In this document: piece by piece, positions 1 through 7,182 of the stretch
Numbering within the stretch: position 1 is the first letter of the stretch
Layout of the letters: each line of letters opens with the position of its first letter
DNA from: Tannerellaceae bacterium
Lineage (GTDB): Bacteria > Bacteroidota > Bacteroidia > Bacteroidales > Tannerellaceae
DNA: 11,340 nucleotides
Assembly (NCBI GenBank): GCA_031279915.1
Contig: JAITHO010000087.1
Location: forward strand, 1 to 11,340
Reading direction: 5' to 3'
The notes under the pieces: generated by a model
What the model was told of the DNA's origin: nothing
What the model saw: the letters and a program-made list of their open reading frames with translations, nothing else
Databases searched by the model: none
Program-made: the position numbers and the translations under genes

Positions 1-168
1 GCTCCGGATGTTTCGTCCTGGCATCGGAAAATCGATTTTCCGGCTTCGGATGTTTCGTCCTGGCATCGGAAAATCGATTTTCCGGCTCCGGATGTTTCGT
101 CCTGGCATCGGAAAATCGATTTTCCGGCTCCGGATGTTTCGTCCTGGCATCGGAAAATCGATTTTCCG
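1..168. repeat. Tandem array of four 42-bp units, each with an 18-bp palindrome
   Basis: Four head-to-tail units lie at 1-42, 43-84, 85-126 and 127-168. They are identical except for one base: unit 2 reads GCTTCGG where the others read GCTCCGG. Each ends in the perfect palindrome CGGAAAATCGATTTTCCG. The first half of each unit holds a weaker inverted pair, CCGGATG and CATCGG, with one bulged base, so a unit could form two hairpins. The array begins exactly at base 1 and may continue upstream. Because 42 is a multiple of three and the unit has no stop codon in any of the six frames, the open frame running through it (8-232) is not evidence of a gene. The role is unknown; it lies beyond the 3' end of the minus-strand barrel gene. 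Confidence 0.95.
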
Positions 169-360
169 GTACCTTATTTTTGTCCTGCCAGTGTCTAAAA
201 ACGATTCGAAAAAACAAGGAGGTGACTTTTGAGGATTCCCTCCTCTAATTTTTTTGCAAAATCCGATCGTTGCATTAAGGCTCGTTACTTCCTGGCCGAT
301 TACGAATAGGGCGAGTGGGGAGTTATAAGCCCTGAACAATCTAATTGTATTTTATCCGCA
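169..360. other. Gene-free stretch between repeat array and barrel gene
   Basis: No convincing coding region, tRNA or other RNA gene is visible here. The only structure I can support is the GGAGG/CCTCC hairpin with flanking T-runs described separately. The rest is AT-rich, non-repetitive spacer leading to the stop codon of the minus-strand barrel gene. Confidence 0.6.
210..255. terminator. Possible bidirectional intrinsic terminator
   Basis: AGGAGG (217-222) can pair with CCTCCT (239-244) across a 16-nt loop. On the plus strand a run of seven T follows at 249-255. On the minus strand the stem is followed by TG and then six T, read from the A-run at 209-214. The loop also holds a competing GAGG/CCTC pair. 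It lies about 105 nt past the stop codon of the minus-strand barrel gene and could end that transcript. The stem is short and the loop large, so this is tentative. Confidence 0.35.
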
Positions 361-2727
361 TCAATACACTTCCTTGTCTCGGCTCACTTGATCCTCATAA
401 GTCTTGCTGCTTTTTTGCTTGTAGCCTTTCTGTTTGCCTTTTTGGAATCTGTAATTCACGCCGAGCAGCACTCGCCAGCGCCTGTCGGTTTTGGTGTCGC
501 GGTAGAACTCCGAATAGCCGTCGGTACGGGTACTGCCCAGATTCTCCATCGCCACGGCCAAATATCTGGCGCCGCCGTTCACGCTCCAGTTGTTGTTTAT
601 GCGGTAGGATATCTCCAGCTGGCTTTCGTTGATGTATGTGGAGTATCCGGTCATGTTGGGGATGCGGATTTTGACAGGGATTCCGTTAAGGGTGACCGAC
701 CAGCGCTTGTAATTGTACCAGCTGAACAGAAATATGTTCGGCTCCCAATAATTCTTGTTGAGCTGCTTTTGCTGAGGGTCTTCAAACATGCGATACTCCA
801 TGGAGGCGTTGATCTGCACTCCCCATCCGGGCAGCAGGTTGAGCGATGGGTTAAGCATAAAGCGCAGGGCGGTGTTGCGGGCGGTGTTGGCGAAGGTTAC
901 GTGCAGCACGCCTTGGTCGTCTATGGCGGATAGCTGGTTGACGTATCCGTTGGTCACGCGATATTGCACGCTCATCCAGATGTAGAACTTGCTGTGCATC
1001 CATTCGTAGCTCAGGCGCAGGCGATTCAGATAGTAGGGCGTGAGCATGGGATTGCCCTTAACTATGCGCGTTGTATCCAGAAAGCTTGGGCTGGGGTTGA
1101 GCATTGAATAGGCTGGGCTTTGCCGGGTTCGCAGGAAGTCGAGGCTGATGTTGTGCTTAGCGTTGATGTTGTAGCGCAGCATGGCGTTAGGGGTTAGTTC
1201 GTTGAATCGATTGCGGTATTGGCTGTTCACATCCGTCCGAACCAGGTCGAGGCCGATGCCTGCTTGATAGACCCACTTCTCGCCCCATTGTCCAAGCAGG
1301 TTTAGATAGAGATTATTTCTCCATTCGACGTATTTCATGGCGCCCGACGTTCCGTTTATCAGGCTGTTGATGTTGCTCTGCTGCCAATAGATGCGATAGC
1401 CGCCTTCCCATTGCAGCTTGTCGAGCTTGTGGCGGTAGTTGGCTTGTGCATCCAGCGAGCTGTTGCGGTCGTCTTCCGTCAGTACGTTCTCATAAGCGGG
1501 GCCTCCGGATTGGCTCGATTCTCGGTAAATACTGCTCGAATTATTCCCGACAGAGCCAAAATCGGCTTCTATGCTGAGGCTGCGATTGGAGCTGAAATCG
1601 TGCTGATAATAGGCATTGGCCTTATAGCTGCTGAATTTGCTCTCGCTGTCGTTCAAGGCCTCGAAGTCGTATAGCTTTTGATTGTCGACCGATACAAAGC
1701 CGTTGTAGGGCATTGTGTTCGACATAGGAGAATAGATGTAGCTCGTATTAATGGTGAAGAAGTCCTTGGGCGATGGCAGATAGTCGGCCGATAGCGAGAT
1801 AACGGGGGATTGCATCCTGAACCTCTGCTTGTCGGCCCATCTTTCGGTATGATACGTGGCTCCGTTGCTATCCGCGTCGCGCTCCAGACGGAAGTCGCGG
1901 TTTTCTTCCTTAAAGGAGAAATTGGAGCCCGACAGCGACAGGTTCCATTTATCGCTCACCCGCGTATATCCTGCACTGTAATTGGTGTACCGTAATTGCG
2001 GATTCAATTGCAGCGAGGCATAAAGGCTCTGCCCTCCCACCGGCGCTTTGGTGATGATGTCGACTATGCCGTCGATGTTTTTGGATGCATAGTAGGCTCC
2101 CGGATTGCGTACTACTTCGATGCGGTCTATATCTTCCGGCCTCAGCGTTCGGAGGAAGTCGGCGCTGCGCTTCACGTGATTTACCATCACGATTGTGTTA
2201 TCCGAACCAACCAGCGAAACTCCTCGCTCGCCGTCCACTATCAGCGACGGAACCTGCGAGAGGATTTGAAACGCATCCGTGGCAGCCCTTTTGGTGCGCG
2301 AGGGAACGTTGAAGATATTCCGGTTCAGCCGCGTTTCGTGCAAACGCCTGTCGGCGCTGACGGCTACTTCGTCGAGCGCCAGAGCCTCCTCGCCCAGAAC
2401 TATCGCCTCCAAACTCAGGTTGGCCTGCAAGGCAATAGTATCCATGTAAGTTTCATAGCCCAGATGCGAAACATGCAGCACATACTGCCCAGCCTCGAGC
2501 GATAGCGAGAAGCATCCCTTGCGGTCGGTGATCACTCCGGCCGAGAGCGAATCATTCTGCGATAAATATACTTCGGCATTGGCCAGAGCTCTGCCAGATT
2601 CGTCGCGCACACAACCGTCTATGCGATTTTGGCCCATGGACAGGCAGGCGCATGCAAGCCATAATGAGAGTGTAATTGCGGAAAGCTTGAAAGTTTGAAA
2701 GTTTGAAAGTTTGAAAGTTCGTTTCAT
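361..2727 (-). CDS. Outer-membrane beta-barrel protein, TonB-receptor-like, with carboxypeptidase-regulatory-like N-terminus
   Basis: This 788-residue protein is predicted to sit in the outer membrane. A signal peptide covers about residues 1-32 (hydrophobic core AITLSLWLACACL, likely cut near SMG|Q). A carboxypeptidase-regulatory-like beta-sandwich spans about 35-105 (IDGCVRDESG, HLGYETY). A TonB-plug-like segment follows at about 140-230 (RIEVVRNPGAYYASKNIDG, then GIVDIITK). The remainder to about residue 761 is beta-barrel, rich in alternating aromatic strands and closing in LLGVNYRF, with a 27-residue basic tail after it. The family resembles the Bacteroidota 'outer membrane beta-barrel' group (Pfam OMP_b-brl_3) more than classical SusC, and no SusD partner is adjacent. 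I chose the ATG at 2727; a longer reading from 2754 would need TTG. The ligand is unknown. It may be co-transcribed with the gene 58 bp upstream. The signal-peptide codons contain an 8-bp repeat tract. Confidence 0.9.
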   Translation of the reverse strand: MKRTFKLSNFQTFKLSAITLSLWLACACLSMGQNRIDGCVRDESGRALANAEVYLSQNDSLSAGVITDRKGCFSLSLEAGQYVLHVSHLGYETYMDTIALQANLSLEAIVLGEEALALDEVAVSADRRLHETRLNRNIFNVPSRTKRAATDAFQILSQVPSLIVDGERGVSLVGSDNTIVMVNHVKRSADFLRTLRPEDIDRIEVVRNPGAYYASKNIDGIVDIITKAPVGGQSLYASLQLNPQLRYTNYSAGYTRVSDKWNLSLSGSNFSFKEENRDFRLERDADSNGATYHTERWADKQRFRMQSPVISLSADYLPSPKDFFTINTSYIYSPMSNTMPYNGFVSVDNQKLYDFEALNDSESKFSSYKANAYYQHDFSSNRSLSIEADFGSVGNNSSSIYRESSQSGGPAYENVLTEDDRNSSLDAQANYRHKLDKLQWEGGYRIYWQQSNINSLINGTSGAMKYVEWRNNLYLNLLGQWGEKWVYQAGIGLDLVRTDVNSQYRNRFNELTPNAMLRYNINAKHNISLDFLRTRQSPAYSMLNPSPSFLDTTRIVKGNPMLTPYYLNRLRLSYEWMHSKFYIWMSVQYRVTNGYVNQLSAIDDQGVLHVTFANTARNTALRFMLNPSLNLLPGWGVQINASMEYRMFEDPQQKQLNKNYWEPNIFLFSWYNYKRWSVTLNGIPVKIRIPNMTGYSTYINESQLEISYRINNNWSVNGGARYLAVAMENLGSTRTDGYSEFYRDTKTDRRWRVLLGVNYRFQKGKQKGYKQKSSKTYEDQVSRDKEVY
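2681..2720 (-). repeat. Five-unit 8-bp short sequence repeat inside signal-peptide codons
   Basis: On the plus strand five units of GAAAGTTT-type sequence run head to tail: 2681-2688 (GAAAGCTT), three perfect copies at 2689-2712, and 2713-2720 (GAAAGTTC). They start seven bases after the barrel gene's ATG codon begins and encode TFKLSNFQ followed by TFKLS, an 8-residue period made of three repeat units. Eight is not a multiple of three, so gain or loss of one unit shifts the frame. Reading by hand, one extra unit meets TAG and one fewer meets TGA within a few dozen codons. Confidence 0.95.
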
Positions 2728-2775
2728 GACAGTAGTATAATTATGTTGTTTCAAATATTAGATTTTATTCCCGGC

Positions 2776-2783
2776 CAAATATA
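2776..2783 (-). promoter_or_regulatory. Possible Bacteroidota -7 promoter box for the barrel gene
   Basis: On the minus strand this reads TATATTTG, matching TAnnTTTG. It lies between the upstream gene's stop codon and the ATG at 2727, which would give a leader of roughly 40 nt. I see no TTTG -33 element at the usual distance, which would fall inside the upstream gene. The barrel gene could therefore have its own promoter as well as read-through. Confidence 0.35.
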
Positions 2784-2785
2784 AG

Positions 2786-5749
2786 CTAAAGATCCGTTCT
2801 CACCACCGCTCCCAGGCCTTTTTTGCCATCCATCTTGATCAGCAGAGGCGAATCGAAGCGAACGTGCCTTAGGCTGTCGGTTTCGGCAAGAGCCGGCATG
2901 TTGTTCAGCAAGGCTTCGTCGAACCATCCGTCTTTGCGGAACGGATTGATGGTGAAATATCCAACGCCGAGCGATGTGAGGTTCTGGAAGAAGTGCGTTC
3001 CCTGGCTGGGTTCTACCCTGTAACTCTCTAAGCCTTCCTCCACAATCAGACGCGCGTTACAGATGTGCGGCCATTTAACCGGTATGCCGAGCCATGGATC
3101 GCTGCTGCCCCAGCGTCCGGGGCCAACAAGTATGTATCCGCGATCGATGCCGGTGAATCCGAGGTTCAGCTGCTCGATTTCCTTGGCGGTGGAGGGATTG
3201 CGGGCCGAGTCGAAGGATCCGGATTTCACGTATATCACGTCGCTGACGTCGCTTATGATGCCGTGACCCAGCGCCTGGCGAGAGTAGAGCAAAGTGGAAG
3301 CCGGATCAATGCCGGCAAGATCTTCGTCCATCACGGATTTGTTGTCAACGATGGGGCGAATCTGCAGGATGTAAAAGGTGGCTCGGCGAGGGTTGGAGGG
3401 GTCGATGTTGAAGGCAAATTCTATCTCCACGCCCCGACCCATCTCTGTTTGGCCGATGCTGAGGATGCGGTCGAGCGTTGGAGCGAGGGGGAACATATCG
3501 TGGCTGAGGATGTTGGCGAAGGAGATTATCTTGCGTCCGCCGGGATAATATCCGTCGCGGATGTGGTTGTCATCGGCATTATAGGTGGAGGCTATGTACT
3601 TGAGCGATCCGTCGCTGTCGGCCGTTTTAATCGGTAAGCGGAGGAGATTGAAGGTGTCGTCAACGGGCATTCCGTCGGATAGCGGAGCCTTGAGGTCGAG
3701 GGCGTAGAATCGGGTTTGGGTTTCGCGCAGAGCGTATTCGGGCGATCCGGTTTGGAGGATGTTCTTGGGATAACGTGGCGAGAATCGGAGAGTTTTCTCG
3801 CCGTCGACGATGTACTTCCCGATGCCGAGAGCGATGTTGGCTACGCCGTCTTCGGGCTTTTCCTTGCCGATGGGATAAAAATTTAGCGACCGAGCCACGC
3901 CGGAGCAGCTTGGATAGAATCCCGACGGCCATGCCGAACCGGCGAGCTCCTGCAAAATGATGCTCATCTTCTCCTGATCAATCAGATTGGAGGTTGCCGT
4001 CATATATGCCTTGCTGTCTTTATAGAAAACAGATGCGTAGACGCCTTTGATAGCGTTGCTGATGTTGCGGAGCATCTCGTAATTATCGGCTTGCTTCGGA
4101 ATCATATAGGTGGCGTATATTCCGGCGAAGGGCTGATAGTGCGAGTCTTCGAGCAGGCTTGAGGATCGCACGGCTACCGGTCCTTTCACTACGTCGAAGA
4201 AGGCCATCAGATCTTCGATGAGCGACATGGGGAGCGAGGCTCGCAGGAAATACCGCAGTATGGTTTCGTCGTCGGCTTCCCTAAGGGCAACGGAATAGAG
4301 GTCGTTCGCTTCCATGAAGGCGTCAAAAACGTCGGTGCAAATCACAACAGTTTTGGGTATGGTCACCGTGAAGTCGGGTCGATCCAGATCGGGATAGAGC
4401 TTCAGCAGAGCTCCGATAAATGCGAGCCCTCTACCTTTGCCTCCGAGCGATCCCTCGCCTATCCGGGCAAAGTTGCTGTACTCGTCGAAGCGCTCTTTTT
4501 GGTAGACGGCAACGATGCCCGAGTTCTTCATCCGCCGGTATTGAACAATCAAGTCGAAGATTAAGCTACGAGCCTCCTCCATATCTTTATAATCGCTCAC
4601 ATCCACATCCTTCAGAATTTCGGCCGGAGGAAACATCGCACGAGAATAAAAGAATCGCGAAAAATGATTCTGTCCGAGATGATATACCAGCGATTCATCG
4701 GGTATCTTAAAAACCTTGGTTTGTAAATCCTTCAGATCTTTTATCCGCATAACTTCCTCGCGGGTATGAGGATTGATAATGATGAAATCGCCAAAGCCGA
4801 AGCCGTCGGTAATCGCCTTCCGCAAATCCTGGGGATAGCTCTTGGAGTTTTTGTCGATGAAAGCCGCCGACAGTTGGGCCGCATAAGCATCGTTGCTCGA
4901 TTCCGACGACTGGAGGATAAAGGGAATAACCAGCCCGCTCTTCCTCACATATCTCCCAAACATATATCCTGCAAACTGATCTTTAATCCCGTCGCGCAAG
5001 AAGCTCATATCGGATATTATCCCCAAAATATTATCCTTATAACGGTCGAATATCTCCACCGCCTCCCTGTAATTGCGCGCAAGTTGAATCTTTGGACGGC
5101 CTCGCATCCGTAGCGTTCGTTGATGGGCATTGAGGGCTTCCTTGGCAAATTCGCGGCTTTGTTCGAGCACAAAACGGTAGAGATGGGTCAGAGCCGATGA
5201 ATAAAAGCGGATGGAATCCTCAACCAGCAATATGGTTTGGACGCCAACGCTGGCGGTATCGTCGGCAACGTTCATGCTATCTTCCACAAGCTTGATGATG
5301 GCAATGAGCAGCTCCGAGTTGCCCAGCCAGCTGAAAACGTAGTCGATGGCGCTCAAATCTTCTTCGCCAACGCGCTTGCTTACTTCGCGCGAGAATGGGG
5401 TGAGCACCACGATGGGAATGTGCGCGTACCGGTTCTTGATTTCGCGTGCGGCGGCGAAAATGTCGCTGTTGTCCATGTTCGGCATGCAGATTATGAGCTC
5501 AAAATGCCGGTGGGCGAGCTCGGCCAGGGCCTCTTCTTCGGATGCGACTTGCTTGAAGCGCGGCGGATAGCGAAGGTTCAGAGAGATGTATTCGTTGAAG
5601 ATCTGCTCGTCGACCCGGCCGTCGTCTTCCAGCATGAAGGCGTCGTATTTGGTGGCGATAAGCAGCACGTTGTAGATGCGCTTGTTCATCAAATTGGCGA
5701 AAGAAGTATCTTTCAGCGCTATCTTTTTGAAATCGGGGATATTGCTCAT
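2786..5749 (-). CDS. Tandem receiver-like domains fused to a PEP/pyruvate-binding (PPDK_N) ATP-grasp module
   Basis: 987 residues, no signal peptide, so cytoplasmic. Residues about 25-160 fold like a response-regulator receiver but are degenerate: the phosphoacceptor position in ELIICMPN lacks Asp, and the lysine region reads DYVFSWLGN. A second receiver-like domain (about 171-325) keeps the key residues: E177/D178 in ILLVEDS, D247 in GIISDMS, S281/S282, and K300 in FIDK. The pyruvate phosphate dikinase/PEP-synthase N-terminal module spans about 428-800: GGKGRGL (436-442), VAVRSSSLLEDS (525-536), FAGIY (541-545), VEIEFAF (774-780) and LQIRPI (795-800). The last 187 residues contain a Gly/Trp-rich GPGRWGSSDPWLG (876-888) but no Thr-Ser-His phosphohistidine motif and no PEP-binding barrel. 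It therefore should not catalyse the full PEP synthase reaction; its substrate is unknown. Databases usually call such proteins 'PEP/pyruvate-binding domain-containing protein'. The start at 5749 is the first ATG after a -7-like box. Confidence 0.88.
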   Translation of the reverse strand: MSNIPDFKKIALKDTSFANLMNKRIYNVLLIATKYDAFMLEDDGRVDEQIFNEYISLNLRYPPRFKQVASEEEALAELAHRHFELIICMPNMDNSDIFAAAREIKNRYAHIPIVVLTPFSREVSKRVGEEDLSAIDYVFSWLGNSELLIAIIKLVEDSMNVADDTASVGVQTILLVEDSIRFYSSALTHLYRFVLEQSREFAKEALNAHQRTLRMRGRPKIQLARNYREAVEIFDRYKDNILGIISDMSFLRDGIKDQFAGYMFGRYVRKSGLVIPFILQSSESSNDAYAAQLSAAFIDKNSKSYPQDLRKAITDGFGFGDFIIINPHTREEVMRIKDLKDLQTKVFKIPDESLVYHLGQNHFSRFFYSRAMFPPAEILKDVDVSDYKDMEEARSLIFDLIVQYRRMKNSGIVAVYQKERFDEYSNFARIGEGSLGGKGRGLAFIGALLKLYPDLDRPDFTVTIPKTVVICTDVFDAFMEANDLYSVALREADDETILRYFLRASLPMSLIEDLMAFFDVVKGPVAVRSSSLLEDSHYQPFAGIYATYMIPKQADNYEMLRNISNAIKGVYASVFYKDSKAYMTATSNLIDQEKMSIILQELAGSAWPSGFYPSCSGVARSLNFYPIGKEKPEDGVANIALGIGKYIVDGEKTLRFSPRYPKNILQTGSPEYALRETQTRFYALDLKAPLSDGMPVDDTFNLLRLPIKTADSDGSLKYIASTYNADDNHIRDGYYPGGRKIISFANILSHDMFPLAPTLDRILSIGQTEMGRGVEIEFAFNIDPSNPRRATFYILQIRPIVDNKSVMDEDLAGIDPASTLLYSRQALGHGIISDVSDVIYVKSGSFDSARNPSTAKEIEQLNLGFTGIDRGYILVGPGRWGSSDPWLGIPVKWPHICNARLIVEEGLESYRVEPSQGTHFFQNLTSLGVGYFTINPFRKDGWFDEALLNNMPALAETDSLRHVRFDSPLLIKMDGKKGLGAVVRTDL

Positions 5750-5769
5750 TTGATAATTTTTTTTGTTGT

Positions 5770-5777
5770 CAAAGATA
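5770..5777 (-). promoter_or_regulatory. Candidate -7 promoter box for the receiver/ATP-grasp gene
   Basis: On the minus strand this reads TATCTTTG, matching TAnnTTTG, about 20 nt before the ATG at 5749. The sequence between is very A-rich (eight A in a row on the coding strand) with no Shine-Dalgarno motif, as is common in Bacteroidota. No good TTTG -33 element is seen at the expected distance. Confidence 0.45.
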
Positions 5778-5920
5778 TGATTTTGAAACTATGATTGTGC
5801 GCTTAGATGCTTATCTGCTCGGCAAGCTTGCGGGGGCTTGGTTTGGCTCACAGGAGATTTTTTGGAGGGGAGCATCCTTGATCGCATCATCGCCTCCGGA
5901 AAATTTTTGGGCGATTGTGA

Positions 5921-5928
5921 TATATTTG
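5921..5928 (+). promoter_or_regulatory. Candidate -7 promoter box for the lyase gene pair
   Basis: TATATTTG matches TAnnTTTG and lies 36 nt before the ATG at 5965, giving a predicted leader of about 30 nt. A TTTG occurs at 5906-5909, but its 11-nt spacing is too short for a standard -33 element. The surrounding divergent intergenic region (5750-5964) holds no credible gene. It contains a 10-bp palindrome, GCAAGCTTGC, at 5822-5831, which could be an operator or chance. Confidence 0.5.
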
Positions 5929-5964
5929 TGCTTCCAACTTTTAAAACATTAATACCATTAAAGC

Positions 5965-7167
5965 ATGAAAGCTCAAACAACGATTATCATTTCACTCATT
6001 GTATTTTGCGGATTGGTATGCAAAGCCCAAACAATCGAGAATCAAGCGCCTGCGCCCTTCATTATCAAAAAAGAGGCGCTACTTGCTAATAAACAGAGGA
6101 TGGCGGCTGGCGATGCTGATATCCTACACATGATGGATCATCTGCTGCATGATGCCGACGCAGCTCTTAATAGCGGGCCTTATTCCGTAGTTTTCAAAGA
6201 TAAAACTCCGCCGAGCGGCGACAAACGCGACTTCATGAGCGTGGGCCCATACTGGTGGCCGGATCCTGCAAAAGCCGACGGGCTGCCATACGTTCGACGC
6301 GACGGCGAAACGAATCCCGAACGACATGCCATCAAGGATGCCGAGTTCTTTAAAGCGCTTGTGGAGGACGTTCAGACGCTTGCACTGGCGCACTTTTATA
6401 CGGGGGAGCGGAAATATTCGGATAAGGCTATGGATTTGTTGAAAGCCTGGTTCATCAAAGATTCTACCAAAATGCATCCTAACTTGAAGTACGGACAGGC
6501 TATCCCGGGCATAACCGAGGGACGGGGAATAGGACTGATCGATACGCGCGGAATTGCCTATTTAGTTGATGCCATACAAATCTTGCGATTATCGGAGGGA
6601 TTGCCCGTTGATGTATACATCGACCTCCGAATCTGGTGCGCTGAGTTTTTGAGCTGGATGCAAACAAGTTCGATCGGACTCGACGAGGCCGACGAGCATA
6701 ACAATCACGGTACCTATTACGACGTCCAAACCGTAGCGCTATCGCTTTTCATCGGCAAAAACGCGGAGGCGGCTCGCATACTCACGACGGTTACGACTGA
6801 CCGCATCTCGAAGCAGATCAAGCCCGACGGAAGTCAGCCTCACGAACTAGCCCGAACGCTGTCGTGGAATTATTCGCTCATGAATCTCACGGGATTCTTC
6901 GAGCTGGCGGCTATGGGCGACGTGGCCGGCGTAGATTTATGGCGATTCGCCGGCGCCGAAGGGCAATCCATCCGCAATGCTTTCTTCTGGATGATGCCCT
7001 ACGCTGCACGAGAGGCCGAGTGGACGTTCCAACAGATCAAGCCCTTCGATCCATCCGGATTTGTCAATCTCGCTAAGATAGCGGCCACAAAATTTCAGGA
7101 TGACCGCATCCGCAGGTTCCTCTATGACGAAGACAATCACGACTACAAGTTCATCCTCACTCATTAA
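5965..7167 (+). CDS. Alginate-lyase-family polysaccharide lyase (PL38/PL5-like), periplasmic
   Basis: A 400-residue secreted enzyme predicted to cleave uronic-acid-containing glycans by beta-elimination. A type I signal peptide covers about residues 1-21 (IIISLIVFCGLVCKAQ); neither cysteine sits in a lipobox. The rest is a helical alpha/alpha-barrel typical of the alginate lyase family (Pfam Alginate_lyase). Recognisable motifs are SVGPYWWPDP (92-101), GRGIGLIDT (186-194), DEHNNHGTYYDVQ (243-255, with the Asn-Asn-His catalytic-type motif at 246-248) and ELARTLSWNYSLMNLTG (294-310, with Arg297 and Tyr303). The NNHGTYYDVQ form resembles the PL38-type proteins of gut Bacteroidota more than classical PL5, but I cannot fix the substrate: alginate, glucuronan or another polyuronide. 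Length fits a single-domain enzyme. It starts at the first in-frame ATG after a TAnnTTTG box, and only 15 nt separate it from the next gene, so the two are probably co-transcribed. Confidence 0.87.
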   Translation: MKAQTTIIISLIVFCGLVCKAQTIENQAPAPFIIKKEALLANKQRMAAGDADILHMMDHLLHDADAALNSGPYSVVFKDKTPPSGDKRDFMSVGPYWWPDPAKADGLPYVRRDGETNPERHAIKDAEFFKALVEDVQTLALAHFYTGERKYSDKAMDLLKAWFIKDSTKMHPNLKYGQAIPGITEGRGIGLIDTRGIAYLVDAIQILRLSEGLPVDVYIDLRIWCAEFLSWMQTSSIGLDEADEHNNHGTYYDVQTVALSLFIGKNAEAARILTTVTTDRISKQIKPDGSQPHELARTLSWNYSLMNLTGFFELAAMGDVAGVDLWRFAGAEGQSIRNAFFWMMPYAAREAEWTFQQIKPFDPSGFVNLAKIAATKFQDDRIRRFLYDEDNHDYKFILTH

Positions 7168-7182
7168 ACAAAAGTCCCAGCC

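Noticed and set aside
1..168. A CRISPR array at the left edge
   Set aside because: There are no unique spacers: the whole 42-bp unit repeats, and no cas genes are present.
8..232. A 74-codon open frame with four repeats beginning MFRPGIGKSIF
   Set aside because: It is the direct translation of the 42-bp array. The unit has no stop in any of the six frames, so an open frame is guaranteed; there is no promoter or start context that makes it a gene.
388..933. A 181-codon plus-strand open frame opposite the barrel gene
   Set aside because: It lies antisense to the well-supported barrel gene, has no recognisable domain, and its length reflects the codon bias of the true strand.
2728..2754. A nine-codon N-terminal extension of the barrel protein from 2754
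   Set aside because: It would need a TTG start and would push the signal peptide away from the N-terminus. The ATG at 2727 gives a normal signal peptide.
5237..5794. A 185-codon plus-strand frame opposite the receiver/ATP-grasp gene
   Set aside because: It is antisense to clear receiver-domain codons and has no homologous motif; it is a shadow.
5864..5909. GGAGG...CCTCC followed by AAAATTTTT as a terminator or attenuator before the lyase pair
   Set aside because: The stem is five pairs with a loop of more than 20 nt, and the T-run is separated by six bases, so support is too weak for a feature.
5838..6089. An 83-codon plus-strand frame in the divergent region
   Set aside because: It overlaps the promoter box and the start of the lyase gene in another frame, and its product shows no domain or signal.
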